64,000 nt of DNA from Mesorhizobium sp. WSM3859 (GTDB lineage: Bacteria; Pseudomonadota; Alphaproteobacteria; Rhizobiales; Rhizobiaceae), in contig NZ_NSGG01000020.1 in the NCBI RefSeq assembly GCF_002295065.1, forward strand, positions 22,448 to 86,447, given 5' to 3'. Under the pieces are notes generated by a model that worked only from the letters and a program-made list of their open reading frames with translations, did not search any database and was not told the DNA's origin. This document shows, piece after piece, positions 54,608 through 62,414 of the stretch. The stretch's first letter is position 1. Each line of letters begins with the position of its first letter. Both the position numbers and the translations under genes were made by a program.

Positions 54608-54907
54608 TCAGGCCGCCTGCATCTGTTCAATAGAGTCGATCTCGGCTTTCTTTGCCTCACCTTCCACGGCGAGGTCGTAGCTCGCCTGCATGTTCATCCA
54701 AAACCGCGGCGTCGTGCCAAAGAACTTGGCCAGGCGGAGTGCCGTGTCCGGCGTTACCGGCGTGGCTTCGCCCACCAGGCGCTCAATGCGCGTGCGGGGA
54801 ACATGCAGCTTCTTGGCCAACGTGTATGGTTTTAGTCCAAGCGGGACCAGATATTCCTCACGAAGGATTTCGCCTGGGTGAATTGGCGGGAAGATGTTGG
54901 CAGCCAT
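54608..54907 (-). CDS. higA: HigA-family antitoxin
   Basis: The 99 aa protein begins with FPPIHPGEILREEYL, the HigA signature, followed by an XRE helix-turn-helix (YTLAKKLHVPRTRIERLVGEATPVTPDTALRLAKFFGTTP). It binds the toxin and represses the operon. The ATG at 54907 is chosen because AAGGAA lies six to seven bases upstream, and an ATG two codons earlier (54913) overlaps that site. It follows the toxin gene, the higB-higA order usual for this system. Confidence 0.93.
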   Translation of the reverse strand: MAANIFPPIHPGEILREEYLVPLGLKPYTLAKKLHVPRTRIERLVGEATPVTPDTALRLAKFFGTTPRFWMNMQASYDLAVEGEAKKAEIDSIEQMQAA

Positions 54908-54937
54908 CTTCATTTCCTTTCTGATTGCGGGCAACGC

Positions 54938-55219
54938 CTAATGATAGTCGATTATCTCTACGTCCTCTGCACCGCCGTCTACCCACCGGAAGCAAATGCG
55001 GAACTGATCATTGATGCGAATAGAGTGTTGGCCGGCACGGTCGCGTTTCAGCGCTTCCAACCGGTTGCCCGGCGGCGTTCTTAGGTCCTCAAGCTCGTCA
55101 GCATTGTCCAGCATGAACAGCTTTCGTTGAGCCACGCGAACCAAGTCCGACGGAAATCCCTTCGGAGACTTTCCGCCCGAAACCGCCTCCGTCGTTTTGT
55201 TTTTGAACGAACGTATCAA
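54938..55219 (-). CDS. higB: HigB/RelE-family toxin
   Basis: The 93 aa ribosome-dependent mRNA interferase starts from TTG at 55219. Family features are IRSFKNKTTE at the start, RKLFMLDNADELEDLRTPPGNRLEALKRDRAGQHSIRINDQFRICFRW in the core, and VEIIDYH at the end. All parts are intact, so the toxin should be active. The promoter and two operators lie just upstream. The AT-richer composition fits a mobile addiction module. Confidence 0.93.
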   Translation of the reverse strand: MIRSFKNKTTEAVSGGKSPKGFPSDLVRVAQRKLFMLDNADELEDLRTPPGNRLEALKRDRAGQHSIRINDQFRICFRWVDGGAEDVEIIDYH

Positions 55220-55236
55220 CGGAGCCCCACTTGAGG

Positions 55237-55293
55237 CGTATCATAGAACGATACGTGCCAGATGTCGATAGAGACGTATCGTTGCGTGATACG
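55237..55293 (-). promoter_or_regulatory. higBA promoter with two identical operators
   Basis: Two perfect inverted repeats CGTATC-N7-GATACG lie at 55237-55255 and 55275-55293, 38 bp apart. A promoter TCGACA (55268-55263) N17 TATGAT (55245-55240) has its -10 inside the first operator and its -35 between the two. A further half site ACGTATC is at 55210-55216 at the higB start. This is the layout expected for HigA autorepression. Confidence 0.75.
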
Positions 55294-55392
55294 ATTTCCA
55301 CTTCTAAACCCCGAGGAAGCTCGTTGAAGTAATCGCGCGGTAACCGGCGATCTTCTAGATTGCATGCCCACAGCCTTCGGCAGGGGAGCCGC

Positions 55393-56340
55393 GTGACGAT
55401 CGAAAATGCCGCCTTCGAGGGCTATCGCCGCTCGCCGAACGCCAAGACCAATCTGCTTCGTCTGTTCATCGGGTCGGCGATCGTCATCGCCTTCTGGATG
55501 GCGATGACGGCCCTGGTGCTGTTTGCCGGCACCCATGTCTACATCGTCTGGCACTTGCCCGGCCCGTCGACCGGGCAGTACATGCAGGACTTCCTTGCCT
55601 CGCCCGTCGGCATCCTGAGCGCGCTGACCTCTTTCGCCGGCATCTGGATCGGCCTGTGGGTGGCGATGCGCTTCGTTCACGGCGAACCGCTGTCCGCGCT
55701 GTTCGGCGCCAGCCGCCGCATCGCGAGCGGCGATTTCCTCAAGGGCCTTATCGCGGTGCTGATCACCTCGCTCTTCTCCGAGGTCCTGCTCTATTGGATG
55801 CAGCCGGAAATCACGCGCGGACCGATCGCCTTTTCGTCCTGGCTGCTCTTCCTCATCCCGATCGTGCTGCTCGCTTCCCTGCAGACCTCGTCGGAGGAGA
55901 TGCTGTTTCGCGGCTACCTGCTGCGCGGCCTCGCCTATCGCTTCCGGAGCCCGTGGATCTGGGCGGTGCTGCCCGGGTTGCTGTTCACCTCCCTGCATTG
56001 GAACACGGCCTCGACTTTTGCCATCAATGCCAGCGTCTTCATCTCGATCGGCATCTTTGCCCTGCTGCTCACCCTGCTGGTCCATGTCACCGGCAATCTC
56101 GGCGCCGGCTTCGGCGCCCATCTCGGCAACAACCTGACCGGCTTCCTGCTGATCTCGCACCAGGAGGGCTATAATGGCTTCGCCTTGCTCAACGCCAAGC
56201 CGCTCGAAGGCCCCGGCTGGGCTAACTGGGACGCCGTGCTCATCGCCGCCATCGGCATCGTCAGCACACTTTTGACGATGTTGTTGCTTTTGCATCGGCG
56301 TTCGCCGCTCAGGGTCGGTGCGAACAGGCAAAGCCAGTGA
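55393..56340 (+). CDS. CPBP-family intramembrane metalloprotease
   Basis: The 315 aa protein has about eight hydrophobic segments. The three CPBP/Abi motifs are present: EExxxR (Glu168, Glu169 and Arg173 in SSEEMLFRG), FxxxH in LLFTSLHW, and HxxxN in AHLGNN. Bacterial members process membrane substrates or act in bacteriocin self-immunity. GTG at 55393 with GGGGAG upstream is preferred, and an ATG at 55360 is possible. Confidence 0.88.
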   Translation: MTIENAAFEGYRRSPNAKTNLLRLFIGSAIVIAFWMAMTALVLFAGTHVYIVWHLPGPSTGQYMQDFLASPVGILSALTSFAGIWIGLWVAMRFVHGEPLSALFGASRRIASGDFLKGLIAVLITSLFSEVLLYWMQPEITRGPIAFSSWLLFLIPIVLLASLQTSSEEMLFRGYLLRGLAYRFRSPWIWAVLPGLLFTSLHWNTASTFAINASVFISIGIFALLLTLLVHVTGNLGAGFGAHLGNNLTGFLLISHQEGYNGFALLNAKPLEGPGWANWDAVLIAAIGIVSTLLTMLLLLHRRSPLRVGANRQSQ

Positions 56341-56364
56341 TGAGCACCTCAAATCGCGGCGTTT

Positions 56365-56437
56365 TTGCGCGAATTTGAGCCTTTGTTTTTGATGCATGTC
56401 GTTGCCGCAAAACCGCTGCTCACTTTTGGTGATGTCT
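56365..56437. repeat. Rhizobial ATGCATGTCG repeat, decayed copy 2
   Basis: GCGCGAATTTGAGCCTTTGTTTTTGATGCATGTCGTTGCCGCAAAACCG follows the same order of parts as 41447-41556, but the right arm (GGTGATGTC) has diverged. It lies directly after the CPBP protease gene. Confidence 0.6.
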
Positions 56438-56506
56438 CAGTCTGAATAAGGCAGCCTTCGACATGGCGCTCGCTCTCCTCATACCGCGCATGATATGCCT
56501 AGCGCT

Positions 56507-56632
56507 ATGCAGGAGCTGCCACGAGAAAACCCAGTTGAACCGATCATCACGCGCGACGCCTCAGGCGCTTGGCGCAAGGATGGGGAAGATAGTCCATTGG
56601 TACAGCGTGCATCTCAGACGGTGCTCGGATGA
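56507..56632 (+). CDS. Possible small protein, 41 aa
   Basis: A frame from ATG 56507 encodes a hydrophilic 41-aa peptide with ITRDASGAWRKDGEDSPLVQ, whose composition looks coding. It overlaps the start of the next frame and the two cannot both be well supported. No family is recognised, and it may be the remnant of a longer gene. Confidence 0.25.
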   Translation: MQELPRENPVEPIITRDASGAWRKDGEDSPLVQRASQTVLG

Positions 56633-56810
56633 CGGCACCAAAGAGACACTCGAATCCTGGGCCTTATGCGGAACCGACGTGGACGAGACGAGGGTCGCTG
56701 CCATCGAAATCCTAGAAGGGCGCAGGTCCATTGTCGGAGCCGATAGTTTAGCAATGGAAGAGCGCGGTGGCGGCCTTGTTTGGGAGTATCCTGACGCCGA
56801 CCGGATCTAA
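56580..56810 (+). CDS. Hypothetical small protein, 76 aa
   Basis: A frame from the ATG at 56580 (CAAGG upstream) encodes MGKIVHWYSVHLRR...ALCGTDVDETRVAAIEIL and ends with GLVWEYPDADRI. It is soluble, with two Cys residues, in AT-richer DNA. The frame is open back to 56463 but that part lacks coding character. The first 53 bases overlap the 41-codon frame. A terminator-like hairpin at 56957-56989 follows at some distance. I do not recognise it. Confidence 0.35.
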   Translation: MGKIVHWYSVHLRRCSDDGTKETLESWALCGTDVDETRVAAIEILEGRRSIVGADSLAMEERGGGLVWEYPDADRI

Positions 56811-56956
56811 AGGTCGACATGCATTGGCCTTGACTCCGCGGCCGTTTTCCTGTCTAGAGCCGCTGAATTTCCGCGACGAGTTTTCTTTCGCGAAAGCCGA
56901 CCAGGACGCCGAAGCCTCTTTGAGGCAAGAGCTGTAAAGAGATCCTGGAGGCCAAC

Positions 56957-56989
56957 ACCCGGCAGCGCGATGCGCCCCCGGGTGCTTTT
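56957..56989 (+). terminator. Terminator-like hairpin upstream of ffh
   Basis: ACACCCGG and CCGGGTGC arms with a 15-nt GC-rich loop are followed by TTTTT. It would end plus-strand transcripts before the ffh leader. The remaining part of 56811-57072 holds a short coding-like tail (FRDEFSFAKADQDAEASLRQ before a TAA near 56938) that may be a gene remnant. Confidence 0.55.
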
Positions 56990-57072
56990 TGGCTTTGCGC
57001 TTTTGCTTGGCGACCCGGCGCGAACGCACTACCTCTCGGTTCGACACCCGAACCGAGATCGAAGGACGGCAG

Positions 57073-57180
57073 ATGTTTGAATCACTTCAGGAGCGCACAA
57101 GAGGCGTGGAGGGCCATCGGCCCGACAGGGATCAATATGAATCCAAGGCGCTCTCGCGCGGCGGGTTGACCAATGTTTGA
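57073..57180 (+). CDS. Leader ORF repeating the Ffh N-terminus
   Basis: A 35-codon frame starts at ATG 57073 with a good AAGGACGG ribosome site. Its first eight residues MFESLQER are identical to those of Ffh, which starts 100 bp further on, but four of the eight codons differ synonymously. It then runs out of the ffh frame and ends with a TGA that overlaps the ffh start region (57178-57180), which allows coupled translation. It may be a duplicated start or a true leader peptide. Confidence 0.45.
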   Translation: MFESLQERTRGVEGHRPDRDQYESKALSRGGLTNV

Positions 57181-58771
57181 GTCCCTGCAAGAGCGCCTTG
57201 GCTCCATCCTGAACGGCCTGACCGGCCGCGGCGCGCTGTCCGAGGCGGATGTCTCGGCGGCCCTGCGCGAGGTGCGCCGTGCGCTGCTCGAGGCCGACGT
57301 CGCGCTGGAAGTGGTTCGCTCCTTCACCGACAAGGTGCGCGAGAAGGCGGTCGGCGCCGCGGTGCTGAAGTCGATCAAGCCCGGACAGATGGTCGTCAAG
57401 ATCGTCCATGACGAGCTGGTCGAGATGCTCGGCGCCGAGGGCGTCGCCATTGACCTCAACGCGCCGGCGCCTGTCGTCGTCATGATGGTCGGCCTGCAGG
57501 GTTCCGGCAAGACGACGACCTCGGCCAAGATCGCCAAGCGGCTGACCGAGCGCCAGAACAAGAAAGTCCTGATGGCCTCGCTCGACACGCGGCGGCCCGC
57601 AGCACAAGAGCAGCTGCGCCAGCTCGGCGAGCAGACCAAGGTCGCGACGCTGCCGATCATTGCCGGCCAGAGCCCGATCGACATCGCCAAGCGCGCCGTT
57701 CAGGCGGCCAAGCTCGGCGGCCATGACGTCGTCATCCTCGACACCGCCGGCCGCACCCATATCGATGAGCCGCTGATGGTCGAGATGGCCGACATCAAGA
57801 AGGTGTCGAGCCCGCACGAGATCCTGCTGGTCGCCGACTCGCTGACCGGCCAGGACGCCGTCAATCTGGCGAAGAGCTTCGACGAGCGCGTCGGCATCAC
57901 CGGCCTGGTGCTGACCCGCATGGACGGCGACGGCCGCGGCGGCGCCGCGCTCTCGATGCGCGCCGTCACCGGCAAGCCGATCAAGCTCATCGGCACCGGC
58001 GAGAAGATGGACGGGCTGGAGGAATTCCACCCCAAGCGCATCGCCGACCGCATCCTCGGCATGGGGGACATCGTCTCCCTCGTCGAGAAGGCCGCCGAGA
58101 CGATCGACGCCGAGCAGGCGGCGGCGATGGCCAAGAAGATGCAGTCGGGCAAGTTCGACCTGAACGACCTTGCCCAGCAGCTTCAACAGATGTCGAAGAT
58201 GGGCGGCATGGGCGGCATCATGGGCATGATGCCCGGCATGGGCAAGATGAAGGACCAGCTCGCCGCCGCCGGCCTCGACGACAAGATGTTCGGCCGCCAG
58301 CTCGCCATCATCTCCTCGATGACCAAGGCCGAGCGCGCCAACCCCGACATCCTGAAGCACTCGCGCAAGAAGCGCATCGCCGCCGGCTCCGGCACCGACG
58401 CGGCCGAGATCAACAAGCTCTTGAAGATGCATCGCGGCATGGCCGACATGATGAAGGCGATGGGCGGCAAGGGCAAAGGCGGCGGCCTGATGCGAGGCAT
58501 GATGGGCGGCCTTGCCTCGAAGATGGGCCTTGGCGGCATGATGCCCGGTGGAATGGGCGGTATGCCGGATCTTTCCAAGATGGACCCAAAGCAGCTGGAG
58601 GCATTGCAGAAGCAGGCGCAGGCCGCCGGCCTTGGCAAGGGCCTGCCGGGCGGCTTGCCCGGCGGACTTCCCGGTGGCAGCGGACTGCCCGGCCTGCCCG
58701 GCGGCATGAAGCTTCCGGGTCTTCCAGGTCTTGGCGGCGGTGGGCTGCCGGGCCTCGGCAAGAAGAAGTGA
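57173..58771 (+). CDS. ffh: Signal recognition particle protein Ffh
   Basis: The 532 aa SRP54-type GTPase binds 4.5S RNA and signal peptides. The N domain is at residues 1-95, and the GTPase domain has GLQGSGKTTT at 107-116, DTRRPAA, DTAGRTHID and TRMDGDGRGG. The M domain from about residue 300 has the Met-rich finger loop (MGGMGGIMGMMPGMGKM) and the RNA-binding helices. The Gly-Leu-Pro-rich tail (LPGGLPGG repeats) is typical for rhizobia. The ATG at 57173 has only a weak ribosome site (GGCGGG), and the leader ORF may supply ribosomes. Confidence 0.97.
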   Translation: MFESLQERLGSILNGLTGRGALSEADVSAALREVRRALLEADVALEVVRSFTDKVREKAVGAAVLKSIKPGQMVVKIVHDELVEMLGAEGVAIDLNAPAPVVVMMVGLQGSGKTTTSAKIAKRLTERQNKKVLMASLDTRRPAAQEQLRQLGEQTKVATLPIIAGQSPIDIAKRAVQAAKLGGHDVVILDTAGRTHIDEPLMVEMADIKKVSSPHEILLVADSLTGQDAVNLAKSFDERVGITGLVLTRMDGDGRGGAALSMRAVTGKPIKLIGTGEKMDGLEEFHPKRIADRILGMGDIVSLVEKAAETIDAEQAAAMAKKMQSGKFDLNDLAQQLQQMSKMGGMGGIMGMMPGMGKMKDQLAAAGLDDKMFGRQLAIISSMTKAERANPDILKHSRKKRIAAGSGTDAAEINKLLKMHRGMADMMKAMGGKGKGGGLMRGMMGGLASKMGLGGMMPGGMGGMPDLSKMDPKQLEALQKQAQAAGLGKGLPGGLPGGLPGGSGLPGLPGGMKLPGLPGLGGGGLPGLGKKK

Positions 58772-58778
58772 GGGGGCG

Positions 58779-59105
58779 ATGAACGAGGAGAAAGACATGG
58801 CCGACGCACGCGTCATCCTGGCTGGCTACCGCGCTTCGATCGACAACATCGACGCCGCCCTCATCCATATGCTGGCCGAACGCTTCCGCTGCACCAAGGC
58901 GGTCGGCGTGCTGAAGGCCGAGCATGGCCTGCCGCCCGCCGATCCGGCGCGCGAGCAGCAGCAGATCGCCCGCCTTCGCCAGCTGGCGAAGGAAGCGCAT
59001 CTCGACCCCGATTTCGCGGAGAAGTTCCTGAACTTCGTCGTCCGCGAGGTCATCCGCCACCACGAACAGATCGCCGCCAACAACGGCGTGACGAAAACCG
59101 GCTAA
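58779..59105 (+). CDS. Chorismate mutase type II-like protein
   Basis: The 108 aa all-helical AroQ-type domain has YRASIDNIDAALIHMLAERFRCTKAVGVLKAEHGLPPADPAREQQQIARL, the pattern of the first two chorismate mutase helices with the Arg, Asp and Lys positions of the active site. It would convert chorismate to prephenate, though rhizobial ffh-linked copies are of uncertain activity. GAGGGGG lies just before the ATG at 58779. It follows ffh by seven bases. Confidence 0.9.
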   Translation: MNEEKDMADARVILAGYRASIDNIDAALIHMLAERFRCTKAVGVLKAEHGLPPADPAREQQQIARLRQLAKEAHLDPDFAEKFLNFVVREVIRHHEQIAANNGVTKTG

Positions 59106-59151
59106 CCAGCCGCAACCACATCAACGAAATCAGAGCTTTTAGGAGAAAAGA

Positions 59152-59547
59152 ATGGCACTGAAGATCAGACTGGCCCGTGCGGGCTCGAAGAAGCGTCCTT
59201 ACTACCACGTCGTCGTTGCCGACGCCCGTTCGCCGCGCGACGGCCGTTTCATCGAGTCGCTGGGCTCGTGGAACCCGCTGCTCCCGAAGGACGGCGAGCG
59301 CGTCAAGGTGGACGCCGAGCGCGTCAAGCATTGGCTGTCGCACGGCGCCCAGCCGACCGACCGCGTGCTGCGTTTCCTCGACGAGGCCGGCCTTGCCAAG
59401 CGCGAAGCCCGCTCGAACCCGAACAAGGCCCTGCCCGGCAAGAAGGCGCAGGAACGCGCCGCGCTGCTGAAGAAGGCCCAGGAAGACGCCGCCGCTGCAG
59501 CAGCCGCGGCGACTGCCCCTCCGGCCGAAGCCGCCACCGCCGAGTGA
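59152..59547 (+). CDS. rpsP: 30S ribosomal protein S16
   Basis: The 131 aa protein has the S16 core (residues 1-85) from MALKIRLARAGSKKRPYYHVVVADARSPRDGRFIE to the GAQPTDRVLRFL segment. It is followed by the Ala/Lys-rich tail common in rhizobia. AGGAG precedes the ATG by about 10 bases. In relatives rimM, trmD and rplS follow. Here a repeat, a terminator and unrelated genes follow. Confidence 0.97.
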   Translation: MALKIRLARAGSKKRPYYHVVVADARSPRDGRFIESLGSWNPLLPKDGERVKVDAERVKHWLSHGAQPTDRVLRFLDEAGLAKREARSNPNKALPGKKAQERAALLKKAQEDAAAAAAAATAPPAEAATAE

Positions 59548-59565
59548 TTGCGGTCCTTTTCGCTT

Positions 59566-59632
59566 AGAGCAATTCCAGGAAAAGTGTGAGCGGTTTTCCG
59601 TCCGGAATTGCGTAAAAACAAGGAGATAGAGA
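59566..59632. repeat. AATTCCGGACGGAA-type rhizobial repeat, copy 2
   Basis: AGAGCAATTCCAGGAAAAGTG, GGTTTTCCGTCCGGAATTGCG and AACAAGGAGATAGAG occur in this order, the complement of the copy at 46070. It lies between the rpsP stop and its terminator. Confidence 0.8.
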
Positions 59633-59633
59633 A

Positions 59634-59659
59634 CGGCGGGCACGTGCCCGCCGTTTTTG
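59634..59659 (+). terminator. Intrinsic terminator after rpsP
   Basis: ACGGCGGGC and GCCCGCCGT arms with an ACGT loop are followed by TTTTTG. On the minus strand it could also end the lipoprotein transcript. Confidence 0.85.
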
Positions 59660-59678
59660 TTTGGCCGGTCCGATATCC

Positions 59679-59942
59679 TCAGTAGCCGGACGGGCAGCGC
59701 GCCACATAGACGCGACCGTAACGGTCTCGATAACGGCACTGGCCGCTTTCGCTGGCATGGCCGATCAACGCGCCGGCGACCGCGCCGACCGCGCCGCCGA
59801 CCACCGCGCCTTGCACCGGGTCGTTGGCAACAGCCGCGCCGACCGCCGCACCGCCCAGGCCGCCGACCGCCGCGCCCTTTTCCGTCTGCGAGCAGGCGCC
59901 CAAGGCCATCGTCAGCACCAGAATGGTAATTGCTTTCTTCAT
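59679..59942 (-). CDS. Glycine-zipper lipoprotein
   Basis: The 87 aa product has lipobox LGAC with lipidated Cys17. A glycine-zipper region (GAAVGGLGGAAVGAAVANDPVQGAVVGGAVGAVAGALIG in two parts) is followed by a short C-terminal CRYRDRYGRVYVARCPSGY with a likely disulfide. It resembles the YMGG/17-kDa-antigen-like lipoproteins that bind the outer membrane. The ATG at 59942 is preceded by GGAA. It is a single gene facing rpsP. Confidence 0.88.
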   Translation of the reverse strand: MKKAITILVLTMALGACSQTEKGAAVGGLGGAAVGAAVANDPVQGAVVGGAVGAVAGALIGHASESGQCRYRDRYGRVYVARCPSGY

Positions 59943-60089
59943 TGCTGTTCCTCTCTCAAGCGCCGTCCTCGCCGCCATGGCCTAAACTCACAAACAGCTA
60001 AATTGATCCCGGCGATGGCGAAGATTGGCCGGCTATGTGCCGGCCGGATCTACGGAAATAAGCACCAACATGTTGAAATCTTGTGGCTT

Positions 60090-60617
60090 TCACCGCTCGG
60101 CAAGACGTCTCAGCTTGTCGAGCCCGGCCTCGAAATCCTTGCCGATGAGGTTGTCGAAATTCATGAACAGGCCCATCAGCTTGGCGATGAAGGGCCTCGC
60201 GCCGCGCATGGCCCAGGTGACCGCCGTGCCGTCGCCGGACGGCGAGAGCGAGAAGTCGACAATGTTGTTGGCCCGGAACGGCTTTTCAAAGTCTAGCTTG
60301 AGCGACACCTGCGAGGACGGCACCGAAGCGGTGATCTCCATGCGGCCCTTTCCGGCCTTGGAATTGCCTTCCCAGGCATAGGCCGCGCCCTTGCCGCTGT
60401 CGGCGCCGGACAGCGTGCGCCGCATCTGAGGGTCGAGCTTTTCGAAGGGCGACCATTCCGGCCAGCGCCGGAAATCGTTGATCAGCGGAAAGATCGCCTC
60501 GGCCGGTGCCTCGATGCTGGCCGAGCGGCTGACGACGAAATCGTTCGGCCGCGTCGCGGCATAGACGAGCACGGCCGCGATGATAATGACCAGGATGATA
60601 AGAATGGTGGCGAGCAT
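60090..60617 (-). CDS. SRPBCC (START-like) family protein with membrane anchor
   Basis: The 175 aa product has an N-terminal membrane segment (residues 2-22) followed by the SRPBCC/polyketide-cyclase-like fold (FVVSRSASIEAPAEAIFPLINDFRRWPEWSPFEKLDP). Such proteins bind hydrophobic ligands. It lies 12 nt after the frameshifted DoxX-like gene, so the two are probably cotranscribed. Confidence 0.88.
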   Translation of the reverse strand: MLATILIILVIIIAAVLVYAATRPNDFVVSRSASIEAPAEAIFPLINDFRRWPEWSPFEKLDPQMRRTLSGADSGKGAAYAWEGNSKAGKGRMEITASVPSSQVSLKLDFEKPFRANNIVDFSLSPSGDGTAVTWAMRGARPFIAKLMGLFMNFDNLIGKDFEAGLDKLRRLAER

Positions 60618-60629
60618 TATGGTTTCCTC

Positions 60630-61038
60630 CTATCGGCTGAACGGGATCAGCGCCCGCACTCTTGCATCGCGCAGATAAAGCCCGCCCCATAGGATGATGC
60701 CGAGATAGACGCCGAACAGCGTGTGCGAGAACAGAGGGTTGCCGATCCGCACATGCGTCGAAATCGCGCCGCCCATATAGGCGGTGAGCAGGATGGCGCC
60801 GAGCACCGACGTCCGTGGCAGCGCATAGAGCGCGGTCGAGATCAGCCCGATGACGCCGAGCAGGCGCGCGACAGGCGTCGGCCGGCCAGCCGAGCTGCGC
60901 CATCGTCTGCGTGACGATGTCGAGCGGCGGCAGCTTGATGACGCCATCGAAGATCATGAACAGGATCACGACGGCGCTCAGCGCGCGCCCGGTCCACAAG
61001 GCGCCTTTTGAAGCAGGCGCAGCTTCGGAAATGCTCAT
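60630..61038 (-). pseudogene. DoxX-like membrane protein, frameshifted
   Basis: The ATG at 61038 opens MSISEAAPASKGALWTGRAL and runs through the first membrane segment to AQLGWPADA. After this, near 60873-60870, the reading continues as ARLLGVIGLISTALYALPRT in another frame, to the natural end RALIPFSR at 60630. The four bases TGTC at the joint are one too many (or two too few) to keep the frame. All other parts of the usual 130-140 aa DoxX-like protein are present. Confidence 0.75.
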
Positions 61039-61108
61039 GGATGTTCCCTCCTGATGGTTCGATTCCTCTGCTGAGGTCGAGCCAAGGACGCGCTTTGGGG
61101 CCGCGATC

Positions 61109-62251
61109 CTACAGGGTTCGGATACTTTTCGGCGCGGGTTCCGCCAACCGGTCGTAAATGCCACTCGCCGCGATGAGGCGCACCAGTTCCGCCTGTCGTC
61201 GCGTCTCCGTCTTTTCGAACACGTGTTGCAGGTGAGTGCGCGCCGTGGTCAGGCTGATGCTGAGCTCGTCTGCGACCGCCTGCAGCCCTTCGCCGCGGGC
61301 GATCGCTATGGCCACGGCCGCCTCGGCCGGGGTCAGCCGATAGAGATTGCGCAACTGGTCCTGCGCGGTCCGCGGCGCGCTGTCCGGATCGGCCACGAAT
61401 ACGATCGCGGCGGGCCGGCCGGTCACGAACCACGTCGACTCGATTTTCAGCGGCGCCACCAGCACGCTCAGCGGCCGGCGCGGCACCGGCCGGGCGAGCG
61501 CCATTACGCCTCCCACGGCGTCCGACCTTTCCGCGGCCGTGGCGATCAACCGCTGGAATTGTGCGGCATCCGCGTGCTTGGTTGCACGCAGAGCAGATTT
61601 CTCGATCCTGATCCCGTCCGCTTCGGTGAGAAGCGCTTCGGCCGCCCGGTTGGCGAACAAGATCTCGCCGTTTGCCGCCACGATCAGCACGCCCTGGGCA
61701 ACGTGGTCGAGCGCATCGACATTGGCGCTCCTGGCGATCTCGGAACGTGAGAGGCGCAGTCCCACGCTCGCCGCGCGGACCAGATGCGGCGCGATGCGGC
61801 GCAGCCGGTCAAGGTGCTCGGGCTCGAACTCTCCTGTCGACTCGGCACGTCCGCAGGTGAACACGACGCGCGTGTCCGGCTCGTTGGCCAGCACGACTCC
61901 AATCGAGTGGCACATGTCGCCGGGCCGGCAGAAGTCATTGTAGAACTCGGAGCGCCGGTAGACCTCGCGCGGGAGCAGGTCCCAGATCGGGATCAGGGTG
62001 CCCGCGCTCAGCCGGGCGATGCGCGGCAGGAACACGTTGGTCTTGTAGTAGTACCGCGCATAGGTGAGGTCCGCCTCGGGTGGCATGCGCACCGAATTTG
62101 CTTCGCTGCGCAACGTCCTTGTGTTCTGGAACGTGAGCTTGGTGGCAGCGCCTTCGAGGAAATCCGATAGCGTCTCTAGAACTTGCGGCCAGCGGCCGGG
62201 TTCGACCGCCGCATCGTAGATCTGCCCGACCATGCCGTCGAAGTCGTGCAT
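61109..62251 (-). CDS. LuxR-type transcriptional regulator with PAS-like domain
   Basis: The 380 aa product has an N-terminal domain of about 170 residues (MHDFDGMVGQIYDAAVEPGRW) and a PAS-like stretch near VLIVAANGEILFANRAAEALL. The C-terminal LuxR helix-turn-helix is YRLTPAEAAVAIAIARGEGLQAVADELSISLTTARTHLQHVFEKT. It is likely to sense a small molecule and control the divergent cupin gene, or the DoxX/SRPBCC pair downstream. This target is inference. Confidence 0.88.
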   Translation of the reverse strand: MHDFDGMVGQIYDAAVEPGRWPQVLETLSDFLEGAATKLTFQNTRTLRSEANSVRMPPEADLTYARYYYKTNVFLPRIARLSAGTLIPIWDLLPREVYRRSEFYNDFCRPGDMCHSIGVVLANEPDTRVVFTCGRAESTGEFEPEHLDRLRRIAPHLVRAASVGLRLSRSEIARSANVDALDHVAQGVLIVAANGEILFANRAAEALLTEADGIRIEKSALRATKHADAAQFQRLIATAAERSDAVGGVMALARPVPRRPLSVLVAPLKIESTWFVTGRPAAIVFVADPDSAPRTAQDQLRNLYRLTPAEAAVAIAIARGEGLQAVADELSISLTTARTHLQHVFEKTETRRQAELVRLIAASGIYDRLAEPAPKSIRTL

Positions 62252-62414
62252 GTGTGCCGGATGTCACCGCTCCCTCGCCTGAAGGGATTTGCAGTTTGCC
62301 GGAAGCCGGCTTCGCTGACAACCATTCCCCGCCGCATCTCATATGTTCATACGAGGCGACCGCTCGAGGCCAGCGTGTAGCTATCGCGGAGCCATCAACC
62401 TTCACATCAACCAC
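62252..62414. other. Divergent intergenic region regulator/cupin
   Basis: The region has no gene of its own and should hold both promoters. I see no clear inverted repeat. The cupin frame is open back to 62343 without coding character. Confidence 0.3.

Noticed and set aside
54608..55293. A defence island around higBA
   Set aside because: Only the toxin-antitoxin pair and a CPBP protease are present. No nuclease, helicase or other defence gene is adjacent.
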